DNA of 64,000 nt from Pseudomonas sp. P5_109 (GTDB taxonomy: Bacteria; Pseudomonadota; Gammaproteobacteria; Pseudomonadales; Pseudomonadaceae). The stretch lies in the NCBI RefSeq assembly GCF_034009455.1, contig NZ_CP125380.1, positions 2,679,501 to 2,743,500 on the forward strand, written 5' to 3'. The notes beneath the pieces were generated by a model, which was given only the letters and a program-made list of their open reading frames with translations, did not search any database and had not been told where the DNA came from. Of the stretch, positions 1 to 7,825 are shown piece after piece (within the stretch, counting starts at the first letter, position 1; each line of letters starts with the position of its first letter). The position numbers and the translations under genes are program-made.

Positions 1-89
1 AAGAGATTGAGCAGCAGAAGCGTTCGGTACCGGACTGGAAGCATCCTGACGACGGTACGGAACTGTCAGAACCTGACCGCAAGTTCTGA
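1..89 (+). CDS. C-terminal end of an unidentified protein (5' partial)
   Basis: An open frame enters from the left edge and stops with TGA at 87-89. It gives about 28 residues that are charged and hydrophilic, ending in DGTELSEPDRKF. It is followed 12 bases later by a strong hairpin terminator, which fits the end of a real gene. I do not recognise the family from this fragment, and the frame choice rests only on its being open to the edge and on the terminator spacing. Confidence 0.4.
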   Translation, partial: EIEQQKRSVPDWKHPDDGTELSEPDRKF

Positions 90-100
90 CCGACGCATAC

Positions 101-133
101 GACAAAGCCCCGCCTTTTGAGCGGGGCTTTGTC
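101..133. terminator. Bidirectional intrinsic terminator
   Basis: Twelve-base arms ACAAAGCCCCGC and GCGGGGCTTTGT (102-113 and 121-132) enclose a 7-base loop. The A/T-rich arm ends supply a U-tract on either strand. It sits between two convergent genes. Confidence 0.85.
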
Positions 134-137
134 GTGA

Positions 138-473
138 TCACCCTTGTTCCATGACTTCTGGAAATTCGGGGTGGGCTGCGCGGTATCCCAATGTCTTGTC
201 GATCCAGGCGTTCAGTTCGTTGACCATCACCGGCGGTTTACCCGGGTAATGTTCAAGGGTTGAACTCAGGATTTCATGGATATCGGGAACAGATCGAAGG
301 TTGCGGGTTTGAATGTATTGCTTGATAAAGTAGTCGAGTTGGTAGTGCTCCGTCTTTGTAAGATGAACGCACGCCAGGCCCACGACTTGATCGTTTTCAT
401 AGTCGTCGCGCAATTTGGTTCTCTGCAAGGCTTGTTGTTTTAGGATTTCCTTAATCGCTGACTCTTTGGTCAA
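138..473 (-). CDS. Hypothetical protein, 111 aa
   Basis: An open frame of 111 codons ends just inside the bidirectional terminator. The predicted protein is soluble, with no signal peptide or membrane segment, and is rich in charged helical segments at the N-terminus. The only in-frame start near the 5' end is a TTG directly after a TAG, without a convincing ribosome site, so either the start is unusual or the gene has lost its true 5' end. I do not recognise the family. Small size and base composition would fit an orphan immunity-type or accessory gene, but nothing in the sequence shows this. Confidence 0.4.
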   Translation of the reverse strand: MTKESAIKEILKQQALQRTKLRDDYENDQVVGLACVHLTKTEHYQLDYFIKQYIQTRNLRSVPDIHEILSSTLEHYPGKPPVMVNELNAWIDKTLGYRAAHPEFPEVMEQG

Positions 474-515
474 CTAATGGTGTTGCGGGAAATTCGGCGC
501 GAATGCTAGCTGTAG

Positions 516-665
516 TCACCGCGATTGTATCTATTTCGACTATGGAGTCTGACAGGCGGTACAAACGTTCCAGTTGCTGTTGTTAAGAGAATGAAACAGT
601 CGGTTAATGCTGATATTAATGACCGCTTTACTGCCGTTATCGATAAGTTCATGGAACTTGCTTAA
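516..665 (+). pseudogene. Possible 3' remnant of a coding sequence
   Basis: The frame is open from 516 to a TAA at 663-665 and reads like a natural protein C-terminus (VKRMKQSVNADINDRF, then a hydrophobic end). The only internal ATG is at 591, leaving 24 codons. Its stop lies inside the 3' end of the convergent SRAP gene. It could be a decayed gene end or chance. Confidence 0.2.
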
Positions 666-1329
666 TCAGCGCAGCGCTCTGGTTCCTGACATTGCCGACG
701 GCCTTGTCCACCTTGTACCACTCAAATACATCACTGATTTCGCCTTGAGATAACGCCATTTCTTCGGCGCGTTCCTTGGGCGTGGCCGGGTCCAGCCATT
801 CCCGCGCCAGCTCGGGGCAAAACACCACCGGGCGTCGGTCATGCACATCGAGCAGGCCGCCTGCGCTGTCGGCCGTGAGGATGACGAAACCGTCATGCTC
901 CCTGTGCGGGGCTCCGCCAATGGGGTATTGGCCGATCGCCGCGCAAAAGACCGGCTTGCGGTCACGTCGGCGAATCAACCATGGTTGTTTGTTGCCGTCA
1001 CCGGCGTCGACCCATTCGAACCAGTTATCAATCGGGCAGATCGCGCGATGCGGCCAGATGGCCCGGAAGTACGGGCCGTGGGCGACTTTCTCGACCCGCG
1101 CATTGATCGGCGCCACGCGATCCGTCGCCCAGTGCGGGCGCCAACCCCAGCGCACGGCGTCGGCATGCAGACGCTCATTCTCCAGATGCAGCAGGGCGAG
1201 TGGCGTGGTGGGCGCGGCGTTATAGTGCGCCAGGGGTTCGTTGCCGACGTGGTTGATCAGCGCGTCGGGGATGCTCAGCACCGCCACGAAGTCGTGGATT
1301 CCACGGTATTGCGACAGTCGTCCGCACAT
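649..1329 (-). CDS. yedK: SRAP (HMCES/YedK) family DNA-protein crosslink protein
   Basis: SRAP proteins recognise abasic sites in single-stranded DNA and form a stable thiazolidine crosslink through Cys2. The frame is open further upstream, but the start at 1329 is set by the obligatory MCGR N-terminus, because Cys2 must be exposed after methionine removal. This gives 226 aa, the usual family length. Visible motifs are MCGRL at the N-terminus, INARVEK (conserved Asn/Arg/Glu), the CPIDNWFEW segment with the active-site Glu, and LLDVHDRRPV with the conserved His (HDRMP in many relatives). The family assignment is firm. The role in abasic-site shielding is family knowledge. Confidence 0.93.
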   Translation of the reverse strand: MCGRLSQYRGIHDFVAVLSIPDALINHVGNEPLAHYNAAPTTPLALLHLENERLHADAVRWGWRPHWATDRVAPINARVEKVAHGPYFRAIWPHRAICPIDNWFEWVDAGDGNKQPWLIRRRDRKPVFCAAIGQYPIGGAPHREHDGFVILTADSAGGLLDVHDRRPVVFCPELAREWLDPATPKERAEEMALSQGEISDVFEWYKVDKAVGNVRNQSAALIKQVP

Positions 1330-1533
1330 GGCCTGACACTCTGGTTGAGACGCTCTGACCGGAGACTTCAGTTTAGTAGCTCGAGACGAAACAGGCCTGG
1401 CAAGCACCGGAACCAAACCCTGTGTACCCTATCCAACCTCGACCCGCCGCCCAAATGGGGGAAGGACGGATGATCCGGCGAAGGATACTGGCCAATTCAA
1501 GCGTGACCCTGATGGTCTGACCCAAGGCAAAAC

Positions 1534-2433
1534 ATGAAGCACTTGTTCAAGGTTTTAACGGTATGCGCGATGGCTGCCGGTCTGTTGGGGTGCATCGCGG
1601 CGCCCATCGAAATGACCGCGCAGACCGAACAGCGTCTGAGTGCACAGCCCCCCATCCGCTTTTTGCTGACCTTCGATGACGGTCCCAGTGCATCGAGTTG
1701 GTGGAATCCGACCGTCACGGTGCTTGAGAGCCTGGCGCAAAACCCGCTGCAACCGGGGATCAAGGCCGTGTTCTTCGTGCAAACCCGGGCACCGCGAGCC
1801 GGCGGTAGCGAGTTGGGTCGGGACATCATGCGGCGCGAACACGCCGAAGGTCATATCCTGGGTTTCCACACGGCGACGCCCTGGCACACCAATCATCGTT
1901 CCCTCGATCCGCCAGAGCTGGAGCAGGCCCTGACTGATGGCAGTGCCGACATCGCGGCGATTACCGGCGCCCCGCCAGTCCTGCTGCGCCCGCCATTCTG
2001 GAACTACGACAAACGCACCTTCGCCGCTTATCAGCAGCATGGCCTGCATGTACTGCTGACGGACCTGAGCGCCAATGACGGCAAGATCTGGGGCTTCAAC
2101 GCCAGCCCGCGACGCCGCTCGCACATGCTGCGCTCGATGTCCGAAGTGCGCGAGCGCATCGCCCGCGGCGAATTGCCGGTGGTCGATGGGGTGATTCCGG
2201 TGGTGGTGACCTTCCACGACCTCAACCGTTACACCGCCCGGCATACCCGCGAATACTTGCAGATACTGCTCGACAGCGCCCGGGAGACCGGGGTGAAAAC
2301 CGCGGACAAGCCGTTTTACGATGATCAGGCGGCGTTGCTGCGGGCGGCCATGGCGCGAACCGTGCGCGACGGTTCGCAGCCGGTCGAGTTGCCGGGGTTC
2401 TGGAACTGGATCTGGGGTGCGAACGCCCGTTAA
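1534..2433 (+). CDS. Polysaccharide deacetylase family lipoprotein
   Basis: This 299-aa protein starts with a lipoprotein signal (MKHLFKVLTVCAMAAGLLGC; lipobox LLGC, Cys20), so it is probably anchored in the cell envelope. A NodB homology domain follows: LTFDDGPSA near residue 50 carries the metal-binding Asp and catalytic Asp of motif 1, GFHTATPWHTNH carries the metal-binding His pair of motif 2, and LLRPPFW is motif 3. These enzymes remove N- or O-acetyl groups from glycans. The substrate cannot be read from the sequence. It is monocistronic, between the SRAP gene and a DUF1652 gene. Confidence 0.85.
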   Translation: MKHLFKVLTVCAMAAGLLGCIAAPIEMTAQTEQRLSAQPPIRFLLTFDDGPSASSWWNPTVTVLESLAQNPLQPGIKAVFFVQTRAPRAGGSELGRDIMRREHAEGHILGFHTATPWHTNHRSLDPPELEQALTDGSADIAAITGAPPVLLRPPFWNYDKRTFAAYQQHGLHVLLTDLSANDGKIWGFNASPRRRSHMLRSMSEVRERIARGELPVVDGVIPVVVTFHDLNRYTARHTREYLQILLDSARETGVKTADKPFYDDQAALLRAAMARTVRDGSQPVELPGFWNWIWGANAR

Positions 2434-2554
2434 AAAACCTGCAGAAAGTGAGAGCTGGATAACACTAATTGCGAATGATTCTGTTGCAGAGCCGGAAAGT
2501 GTAACTATGCTGAAACGGATCCAACCGAAATGACTGTCGCCCGAGGGACCGGCC

Positions 2555-2794
2555 ATGCTTCCAATTTCAGTTCTTTGCAACATTGTTGAGTCCGGTTTTG
2601 CGCCGCTGTCGTGCGAATGCACGGAGAACAAAGGACTGCTGCGCATCGAGGTCTACGAACCCGTCAGCAAGCGGGTGGAGCTGTTGATCTGCGGCGTTTC
2701 GACGGCGGAGCTGACCAGCGTGCGCGCCATCTCGGACTTTGTCGGCGAGTTGCGTACCGAGATGAAGGCAGGGCGCCGGGCTTTTGCGGGCTGA
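2555..2794 (+). CDS. DUF1652 family protein
   Basis: A 79-aa protein with the features of the small Pseudomonas DUF1652 family: N-terminal MLPISVLCNIVESGFAPLSC, a central acidic/hydrophobic block and a C-terminal helix. The function is unknown. It has no signal peptide. A REP element follows directly. Confidence 0.8.
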   Translation: MLPISVLCNIVESGFAPLSCECTENKGLLRIEVYEPVSKRVELLICGVSTAELTSVRAISDFVGELRTEMKAGRRAFAG

Positions 2795-2811
2795 ATCCTG
2801 TGAACACTGAC

Positions 2812-2940
2812 CTGTGGCGAGGGGGCTTGCCCCCGTTCGGCGGCGCAGCCGTCGCAAACTCATGCACCGCGCGGTTTTAGGGCTGCTGCGCAACCCAACG
2901 GGGGCAAGCCCCCTCGCCACAGCAAGCTCCCTCGCCACAG
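2812..2940. repeat. REP pair of the TGTGGCGAGGGGGCTTGCCCCCG type
   Basis: An inverted pair of GC-rich REP sequences runs from 2812 to 2922, followed by an extra half unit to 2940. It lies between convergent genes, where it could also act as a transcription stop. Confidence 0.85.
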
Positions 2941-2964
2941 GTGATCATTGCCTGTTCTATTGCC

Positions 2965-3852
2965 TTAAGCTGCTGGCGGCAGCAGCTCATCAATCATCCG
3001 TAAACAATGGTTCAACCCCGGCGACACATCGCCCACCCGTCGGCTGAGAATGATCGGCGAAGTGGCGTTGTCTTCCAGCAGCGGGGTGAAGCCGATGTCG
3101 TCGCGGTGCAGCAACTGCACCGAGGCCGGTACCAGCGTGACCCCGATGCCTGCCCCCACCAGGCCGATCGCCGTTTGCAGCTCGTTGGTCCATTGCGCGA
3201 CGTGGATACTCACGCCATAGGACTCGAACAACGCGATCACATGGTCGGCGTAACTCGGCCGTGGATTGCCGGGGTACAGCACAAAGGGTTCCCTGGCCAG
3301 TTCCCGCAGGCTGATGGGGCCGGCGAGCAACGGGTGGCCGGCGGGCAGGGCGGCGACCAGGCGGTCTTCGGTGAGCACGGTCTGGATGATGGCCGGGTCG
3401 TCGATACGGATCCGCCCGAAACCGATGTCGATGCGCCCGGCCTTCAACGCCTGCACCTGTTGCAGGGTGGTCATTTCCGACAGCCCCAATTCCAGCTCCA
3501 GCGGCTCGCCACTGCGCAGCCGGCGGATCAGCTCCGGCAGCACGCCATACAGTGTCGACGGCGCAAAACCAATACCCAGCCAGGTTTTCTCACCCAGCCC
3601 GATACGCTTCGTGTTGTCGCAGACCTTGTTCAGTTGTTCGAGAAGGGCGGTGGAGTGCTCATGGAAAAAACGTCCGGCATCGGTCAATTTCAGCGGTCGG
3701 CCGCGCTCCAGCAACATCACCCCCAGCTCGTCCTCCAGTTGCTGGATCTGCCGGCTCAGGGGCGGTTGGGCGATGTGTAGCAGCTCGGCGGCGCGGGTGA
3801 AGTTGAGGGTTTGAGCCAATACCTGGAAATAACGCAGGTGACGCAGTTCCAT
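2965..3852 (-). CDS. catR: LysR-type activator of the cat genes, CatR
   Basis: A LysR-family regulator of 295 aa. The N-terminal winged helix-turn-helix (residues 1-60: MELRHLRYFQVLAQ, FTRAAELLHIAQPPLSRQI) matches CatR/BenM/ClcR-type regulators, followed by a substrate-binding domain. It is divergent from catB with 127 bases between the start codons, the classical catR-catBC arrangement in pseudomonads. CatR uses cis,cis-muconate as coinducer and activates catB transcription. Position and sequence together make the assignment firm. The intergenic region contains a 15-base palindrome fitting the T-N11-A LysR motif. Confidence 0.93.
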   Translation of the reverse strand: MELRHLRYFQVLAQTLNFTRAAELLHIAQPPLSRQIQQLEDELGVMLLERGRPLKLTDAGRFFHEHSTALLEQLNKVCDNTKRIGLGEKTWLGIGFAPSTLYGVLPELIRRLRSGEPLELELGLSEMTTLQQVQALKAGRIDIGFGRIRIDDPAIIQTVLTEDRLVAALPAGHPLLAGPISLRELAREPFVLYPGNPRPSYADHVIALFESYGVSIHVAQWTNELQTAIGLVGAGIGVTLVPASVQLLHRDDIGFTPLLEDNATSPIILSRRVGDVSPGLNHCLRMIDELLPPAA

Positions 3853-3878
3853 GGAGCCTCCAGACGCGGATCGGTTGC

Positions 3879-3917
3879 ATACCTTAAAGGTATCAAGTCA
3901 GACCAATTCTATATTGG
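3879..3917. promoter_or_regulatory. Candidate CatR operator and activation site
   Basis: ATACCTTAAAGGTAT at 3879-3893 is a perfect 15-base palindrome around one central base and contains the LysR T-N11-A arrangement (T3880, A3892). Ten bases on, CCAAT-N5-ATTGG at 3903-3917 is a second inverted repeat. The pair resembles the recognition and activation sites described for catBC promoters. CatR binding is inferred from position. Confidence 0.7.
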
Positions 3918-3979
3918 CATCACAAAAAAAGCCGTACGAGAATCGATTCCAGAACTTCAAGAACCTGATGGGTATCGAA

Positions 3980-5128
3980 ATGCTTGCAACCGCCATTGAG
4001 TCGATCGAGACGATCATCGTCGATCTGCCGACTATCCGCCCGCACAAGCTGGCGATGCACACCATGCAGAACCAGACCCTGGTGATCATTCGCGTGCGTT
4101 GCGCCGACGGCATCGAAGGCATCGGCGAATCCACCACCATCGGTGGCCTGGCCTACGGCAATGAAAGCCCGGACAGCATCAAGACCAACATCGACACGCA
4201 CTTCGCGCCGCTGCTGATCGGCCAGGACAGCGGCAACGTCAACGCCGCCATGTTGCGCCTGGAGCGCAGCATCCGTGGCAACACCTTCGCCAAATCCGGT
4301 ATCGAAACCGCATTGCTCGACGCCCAGGGCAAACGCCTCGGCCTGCCGGTCAGTGAATTGCTTGGCGGTCGTGTTCGCGACGCGCTGCCGGTGGCCTGGA
4401 CCCTGGCCAGCGGCGACACCGAAAAAGACATCGCTGAAGCGGAAAAAATGCTCGACCTGCGCCGCCATCGCATCTTCAAGCTGAAGATCGGTGCCGGTGA
4501 GGTCAACCGTGACCTGGCCCATGTCATTGCGATCAAGAAAGCCCTCGGTGACCGCGCCAGCGTGCGGGTCGACGTCAACCAGGCCTGGGACGAAGCGGTG
4601 GCGATTCGAGCCTGCCGGATCCTCGGCAGCAACGGCATCGACCTGATCGAACAACCGATCTCGCGCAACAACCGCGCCGGCATGGCCCGCCTGAACGCCA
4701 TGAGCCCGGCGCCGATCATGGCCGATGAATCCATCGAATGCGTGGAGGATGCGTTCAACCTGGCCCGCGAAGGCGCGGCCTCGGTGTTCGCCCTGAAGAT
4801 TGCCAAGAACGGCGGCCCGCGTGCTGTATTGCGTACCGCTTCCATCGCCGAAGCGGCCGGTATCGCCCTGTACGGCGGCACCATGCTGGAAGGTGGCATC
4901 GGCACCATGGCTTCGGCCCATGCCTTCGTCACCTTGAACAAACTGGCCTGGGACACTGAGCTGTTTGGCCCGCTGCTGCTGACCGAAGACATTCTCAGCG
5001 AACCGCTGGTGTACCGCGATTTTGAACTGCACGTACCGAAGGCACCGGGCCTGGGCCTGAGCCTGGATGAAGAGCGCCTGGCGTTCTTCCGTCGCGACAA
5101 GACATCCACCGCCATTCATCAAGCCTGA
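3980..5128 (+). CDS. catB: cis,cis-Muconate cycloisomerase
   Basis: Converts cis,cis-muconate to (+)-muconolactone in the catechol branch of the beta-ketoadipate pathway; cytoplasmic, Mn-dependent enolase superfamily. The frame is open further upstream (ATGs at 3851 and 3968). With the start at 3980 (MLATAIESIE) the catalytic residues fall at the positions known for the P. putida enzyme: Lys167 and Lys169 in FKLKIG, Asp198 in RVDVN, Glu224 in LIEQP, Asp249 in MADES and Lys273 in ALKIAKNGG. That is why this start was chosen, although its ribosome site is weak. It is 382 aa. The stop lies 10 bases before catC, so the two are cotranscribed. Confidence 0.93.
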   Translation: MLATAIESIETIIVDLPTIRPHKLAMHTMQNQTLVIIRVRCADGIEGIGESTTIGGLAYGNESPDSIKTNIDTHFAPLLIGQDSGNVNAAMLRLERSIRGNTFAKSGIETALLDAQGKRLGLPVSELLGGRVRDALPVAWTLASGDTEKDIAEAEKMLDLRRHRIFKLKIGAGEVNRDLAHVIAIKKALGDRASVRVDVNQAWDEAVAIRACRILGSNGIDLIEQPISRNNRAGMARLNAMSPAPIMADESIECVEDAFNLAREGAASVFALKIAKNGGPRAVLRTASIAEAAGIALYGGTMLEGGIGTMASAHAFVTLNKLAWDTELFGPLLLTEDILSEPLVYRDFELHVPKAPGLGLSLDEERLAFFRRDKTSTAIHQA

Positions 5129-5138
5129 GGAGAGCATT

Positions 5139-5429
5139 ATGCTGTTCCACGTAAAAATGACCGTGAACCTGCCGGTCGACATGAATCCCGAAGCGGCCGC
5201 GAAATTGAAGGCGGACGAAAAAGCCCTGGCCCAGCGCCTGCAAGAGCAGGGTAAGTGGCGCCACCTGTGGCGCATCGCCGGGCACTATGCCAACTACAGC
5301 GTGTTCGATGTCGACAGCGTTCAGGAACTGCATGACCTGCTGATGCAATTGCCCCTGTTCCCGTACATGGCCATCGAAATCGACGCGATGTGCCGGCATC
5401 CTTCTTCCATCCGTGACGATGACCGCTGA
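5139..5429 (+). CDS. catC: Muconolactone delta-isomerase
   Basis: Isomerises muconolactone to 3-oxoadipate enol-lactone, directly after CatB. The 96-aa product has the family's exact size and its typical start (MLFHVKMTVNLPVDMNP). The conserved Glu/Lys-rich helix and the LFPYMAIEIDAMCRHPSSIR C-terminus are present. A strong ribosome site (GAGGAGAG) precedes the ATG at 5139. It is the second gene of catBCA. Confidence 0.95.
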   Translation: MLFHVKMTVNLPVDMNPEAAAKLKADEKALAQRLQEQGKWRHLWRIAGHYANYSVFDVDSVQELHDLLMQLPLFPYMAIEIDAMCRHPSSIRDDDR

Positions 5430-5484
5430 GCCCAGCCTGTTCAGCTCGCTACGCTAATAATTACAAGATGAGGAACCCTTCAAA

Positions 5485-6414
5485 ATGAACGTCAAGATTT
5501 CCCACACTGCCGAAGTCCAGAAATTTCTCGAAGAAGCCAGCGGCCTGCTCAATGACGCCGGCAATCCACGGACCAAGGCGCTGGTCTACCGCATCCTGCG
5601 TGACTCGGTGAACATCATCGAAGACCTCGCCGTGACTCCGGAAGAATTCTGGAAAGCCGTCAACTACCTCAACGTGCTGGGTGCGCGCCAGGAAGCCGGG
5701 TTGCTGGTGGCCGGTATCGGCCTGGAGCATTACCTCGACCTGCTGATGGACGCCGAAGACGACCAGGCCGGCAAATCCGGCGGCACCCCGCGCACCATCG
5801 AAGGCCCGCTGTACGTGGCCGGTGCGCCGCTGTCCGAGGGCGAAGCGCGCCTCGACGATGGCGTCGATCCGGGCGTGACCCTGTTCATGCAAGGCCGCGT
5901 GTTCAACACCGCTGGTGAACCCCTGGCTGGCGCCGTCGTAGACGTCTGGCACGCCAACACCGGTGGCACCTACTCGTACTTCGATACCACGCAATCGGAG
6001 TTCAACCTGCGTCGCCGCATCGTTACCGACGCCGAAGGCCGTTATCGTTTTCGCAGCATCGTGCCGTCGGGCTATGGCTGCCCGCCGGACGGTCCGACCC
6101 AGCAACTGCTCGATCAACTGGGCCGTCATGGCCAGCGCCCGGCGCACGTGCACTTCTTCATTTCCGCGCCGGATCATCGCCACCTGACCACCCAGATCAA
6201 CCTGGATGGCGAAAAGTACCTGCATGACGATTTCGCCTACGCCACCCGTGACGAACTGATTGCCAAGATCACCTTCAGTGACGATCAGGCCCGTGCGGCG
6301 GCTCATGGTGTCAGCGGTCGTTTTGCCGAAATCGAGTTCGATTTCACCCTGCAGTCGTCTGCCCAGCCTGAAGAACAGCAGCGCCACGAGCGGGTCCGCG
6401 CACTCGAGGACTGA
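5485..6414 (+). CDS. catA: Catechol 1,2-dioxygenase
   Basis: Intradiol ring cleavage of catechol to cis,cis-muconate with a non-haem Fe(III). It is 309 aa, the normal length. An N-terminal helical dimerisation/lipid-binding region (about 1-100) precedes the beta-sandwich. The four iron ligands are recognisable as Tyr163 (GTYSYFD), Tyr197 (SGYGCPPDGPTQ), His221 and His223 (RPAHVHFF). Third gene of catBCA, with a GAGGAA ribosome site. The 55-base gap from catC has no visible terminator. Confidence 0.96.
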   Translation: MNVKISHTAEVQKFLEEASGLLNDAGNPRTKALVYRILRDSVNIIEDLAVTPEEFWKAVNYLNVLGARQEAGLLVAGIGLEHYLDLLMDAEDDQAGKSGGTPRTIEGPLYVAGAPLSEGEARLDDGVDPGVTLFMQGRVFNTAGEPLAGAVVDVWHANTGGTYSYFDTTQSEFNLRRRIVTDAEGRYRFRSIVPSGYGCPPDGPTQQLLDQLGRHGQRPAHVHFFISAPDHRHLTTQINLDGEKYLHDDFAYATRDELIAKITFSDDQARAAAHGVSGRFAEIEFDFTLQSSAQPEEQQRHERVRALED

Positions 6415-6423
6415 TCACCGCCC

Positions 6424-6526
6424 CCTGTAGGAGCGAGCCTGCTCGCGATGGACGTCAACGATGACGCTGGGTACCTGATGCCCTGCGGCGTCCTTGAGTC
6501 CATCGCGAGCAGGCTCGCTCCTACAA
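6424..6526. repeat. REPIN of the TGTAGGAGCGAGCCTGCTCGCGATGG type
   Basis: Two REP arms in inverted orientation (6424-6450 and about 6500-6526) with a roughly 50-base spacer, immediately after catA and before benR. Confidence 0.85.
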
Positions 6527-6582
6527 GGGTTTCGGATCTAGAATGAAACGACGCAACCTATAACAACAACGAGAGTGACCTG

Positions 6583-7542
6583 ATGATGCCAGCGCAACTA
6601 TTGAGTCAGCGCAGCCGGGTGTTTGACCATGCCGACCCTTACGCGGTATCGGGCTACGTCAATCAGCACGTCGGCAACCATTGCATCCTCATGCCCCGCA
6701 CCGGCCAGCCACTGGCCAGTCTCGACCATCGCAAGTTCGCCAGCCTCGACCTGTGCCGCATCAGCTACGGTGCCAGTGTGCGCGTGACGTCCGGTGCGCT
6801 GGACAGCATTTATCACCTGCAAGTGCTGCTGCGCGGCAATTGCCTGTGGCGCGGCCACGGCCAGGAACATTACTTCGCCCCTGGCGAGTTGCTGTTGATC
6901 AACCCCGACGATCCGGTGGACCTGACGTACTCGGATGATTGCGAAAAATTCATCCTCAAAGTCCCGACCCGCTTGTTTGAATCAGTCTGCGATGAGCAGC
7001 GCTGGCGCTATCCCGGGCAGGGCGTGCGGTTTCTGGAAAACCGTTATCAGCTCAATGAACTGGAAGGTTTCGTCAACCTGTTGGCGATGATCTGCCAGGA
7101 GGCCGAATCCACCGAGCAGATCCCCAGGGTGCAGGAGCACTACACGCAGATCATCGTCAGCAAGATGCTCAGCCTGATGAAGACCAATGTCAGTCGCGTT
7201 GAGCTCGGTTCGCAAGCCGCCACGTTCGAAGCGATTGCCGATTACATCGCCAATAACCTCAAGCAGGACATCGACAGCGAAGCATTGGCACGCCAGGCGC
7301 ACATGAGCCTGCGCTCGTTGTACGGACTGTTCGAGCGCAATGCTGGCCTTACGCCGAAAAGCTACCAGCGCCAGAAACGCCTGGAACGCATCAAAGCCTG
7401 CCTGAGCGACCCGACCTGCAACGTGCGCAACGTCACCGAAGTGGCCATGGACTACGGCTTCCTGCACCTGGGCCGGTTTTCCGACAGCTACCGCAAGCAG
7501 TTCGGCGAGTTACCGTCCGATACCCTCAAGCGGCGGCATTGA
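6583..7542 (+). CDS. benR: AraC/XylS-family activator of the ben operon, BenR
   Basis: A regulator of 319 aa. The N-terminal half is an effector-binding XylS/BenR-type domain. The C-terminal quarter has two helix-turn-helix motifs, including ALARQAHMSLRSLYGLFERN and a second around VAMDYGFLHLGRFSDSYRKQ. It lies directly upstream of benABC on the same strand, the normal benR position. BenR senses benzoate and binds TGCA-N6-GGNTA boxes; two exact copies lie before benA. Two consecutive ATGs (6583, 6586) make the start uncertain by one codon. Confidence 0.93.
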   Translation: MMPAQLLSQRSRVFDHADPYAVSGYVNQHVGNHCILMPRTGQPLASLDHRKFASLDLCRISYGASVRVTSGALDSIYHLQVLLRGNCLWRGHGQEHYFAPGELLLINPDDPVDLTYSDDCEKFILKVPTRLFESVCDEQRWRYPGQGVRFLENRYQLNELEGFVNLLAMICQEAESTEQIPRVQEHYTQIIVSKMLSLMKTNVSRVELGSQAATFEAIADYIANNLKQDIDSEALARQAHMSLRSLYGLFERNAGLTPKSYQRQKRLERIKACLSDPTCNVRNVTEVAMDYGFLHLGRFSDSYRKQFGELPSDTLKRRH

Positions 7543-7580
7543 GGCCGGCACTTCCAGCATTTATGTCGCCTGACCCGACG

Positions 7581-7678
7581 CCTTCGCGAGCAAGCCCGCT
7601 CCCACATTAGCGCGTCGGTGTATTCACGATCTGTGGCCCACAGGAGATCCAATGTGGGAGCGGGCTTGCTCGCGAAGA
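7581..7678. repeat. REPIN of the TGTGGGAGCGGGCTTGCTCGCGAAG type
   Basis: Inverted REP arms at 7581-7606 and 7652-7678, between benR and the ben promoter. It could insulate benR transcription from benA. Confidence 0.85.
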
Positions 7679-7725
7679 GGTCGGCACATTCAACATTGAT
7701 ATCGCCTGACACAACGCCAAACCCC

Positions 7726-7788
7726 TGCACAAAACGGATAAAGGTCTGCACCCAGCGGATACTCCGTCCCATCGCCCCGTCCTAGCAT
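7726..7788 (+). promoter_or_regulatory. Pben: two BenR/XylS boxes and promoter
   Basis: Two exact TGCA-N6-GGATA boxes lie at 7726-7740 and 7747-7761, with starts 21 bases apart, as at XylS-dependent Pm promoters. The downstream box runs into a poor -35 region (7760-7765). A TAGCAT -10 candidate is at 7783-7788 after a 17-base spacer. An activator-dependent promoter of this kind is expected to have a weak -35. Confidence 0.9.
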
Positions 7789-7825
7789 GACCCCTGCCTG
7801 AACAATAACAATGGAGGCGGCGGCC

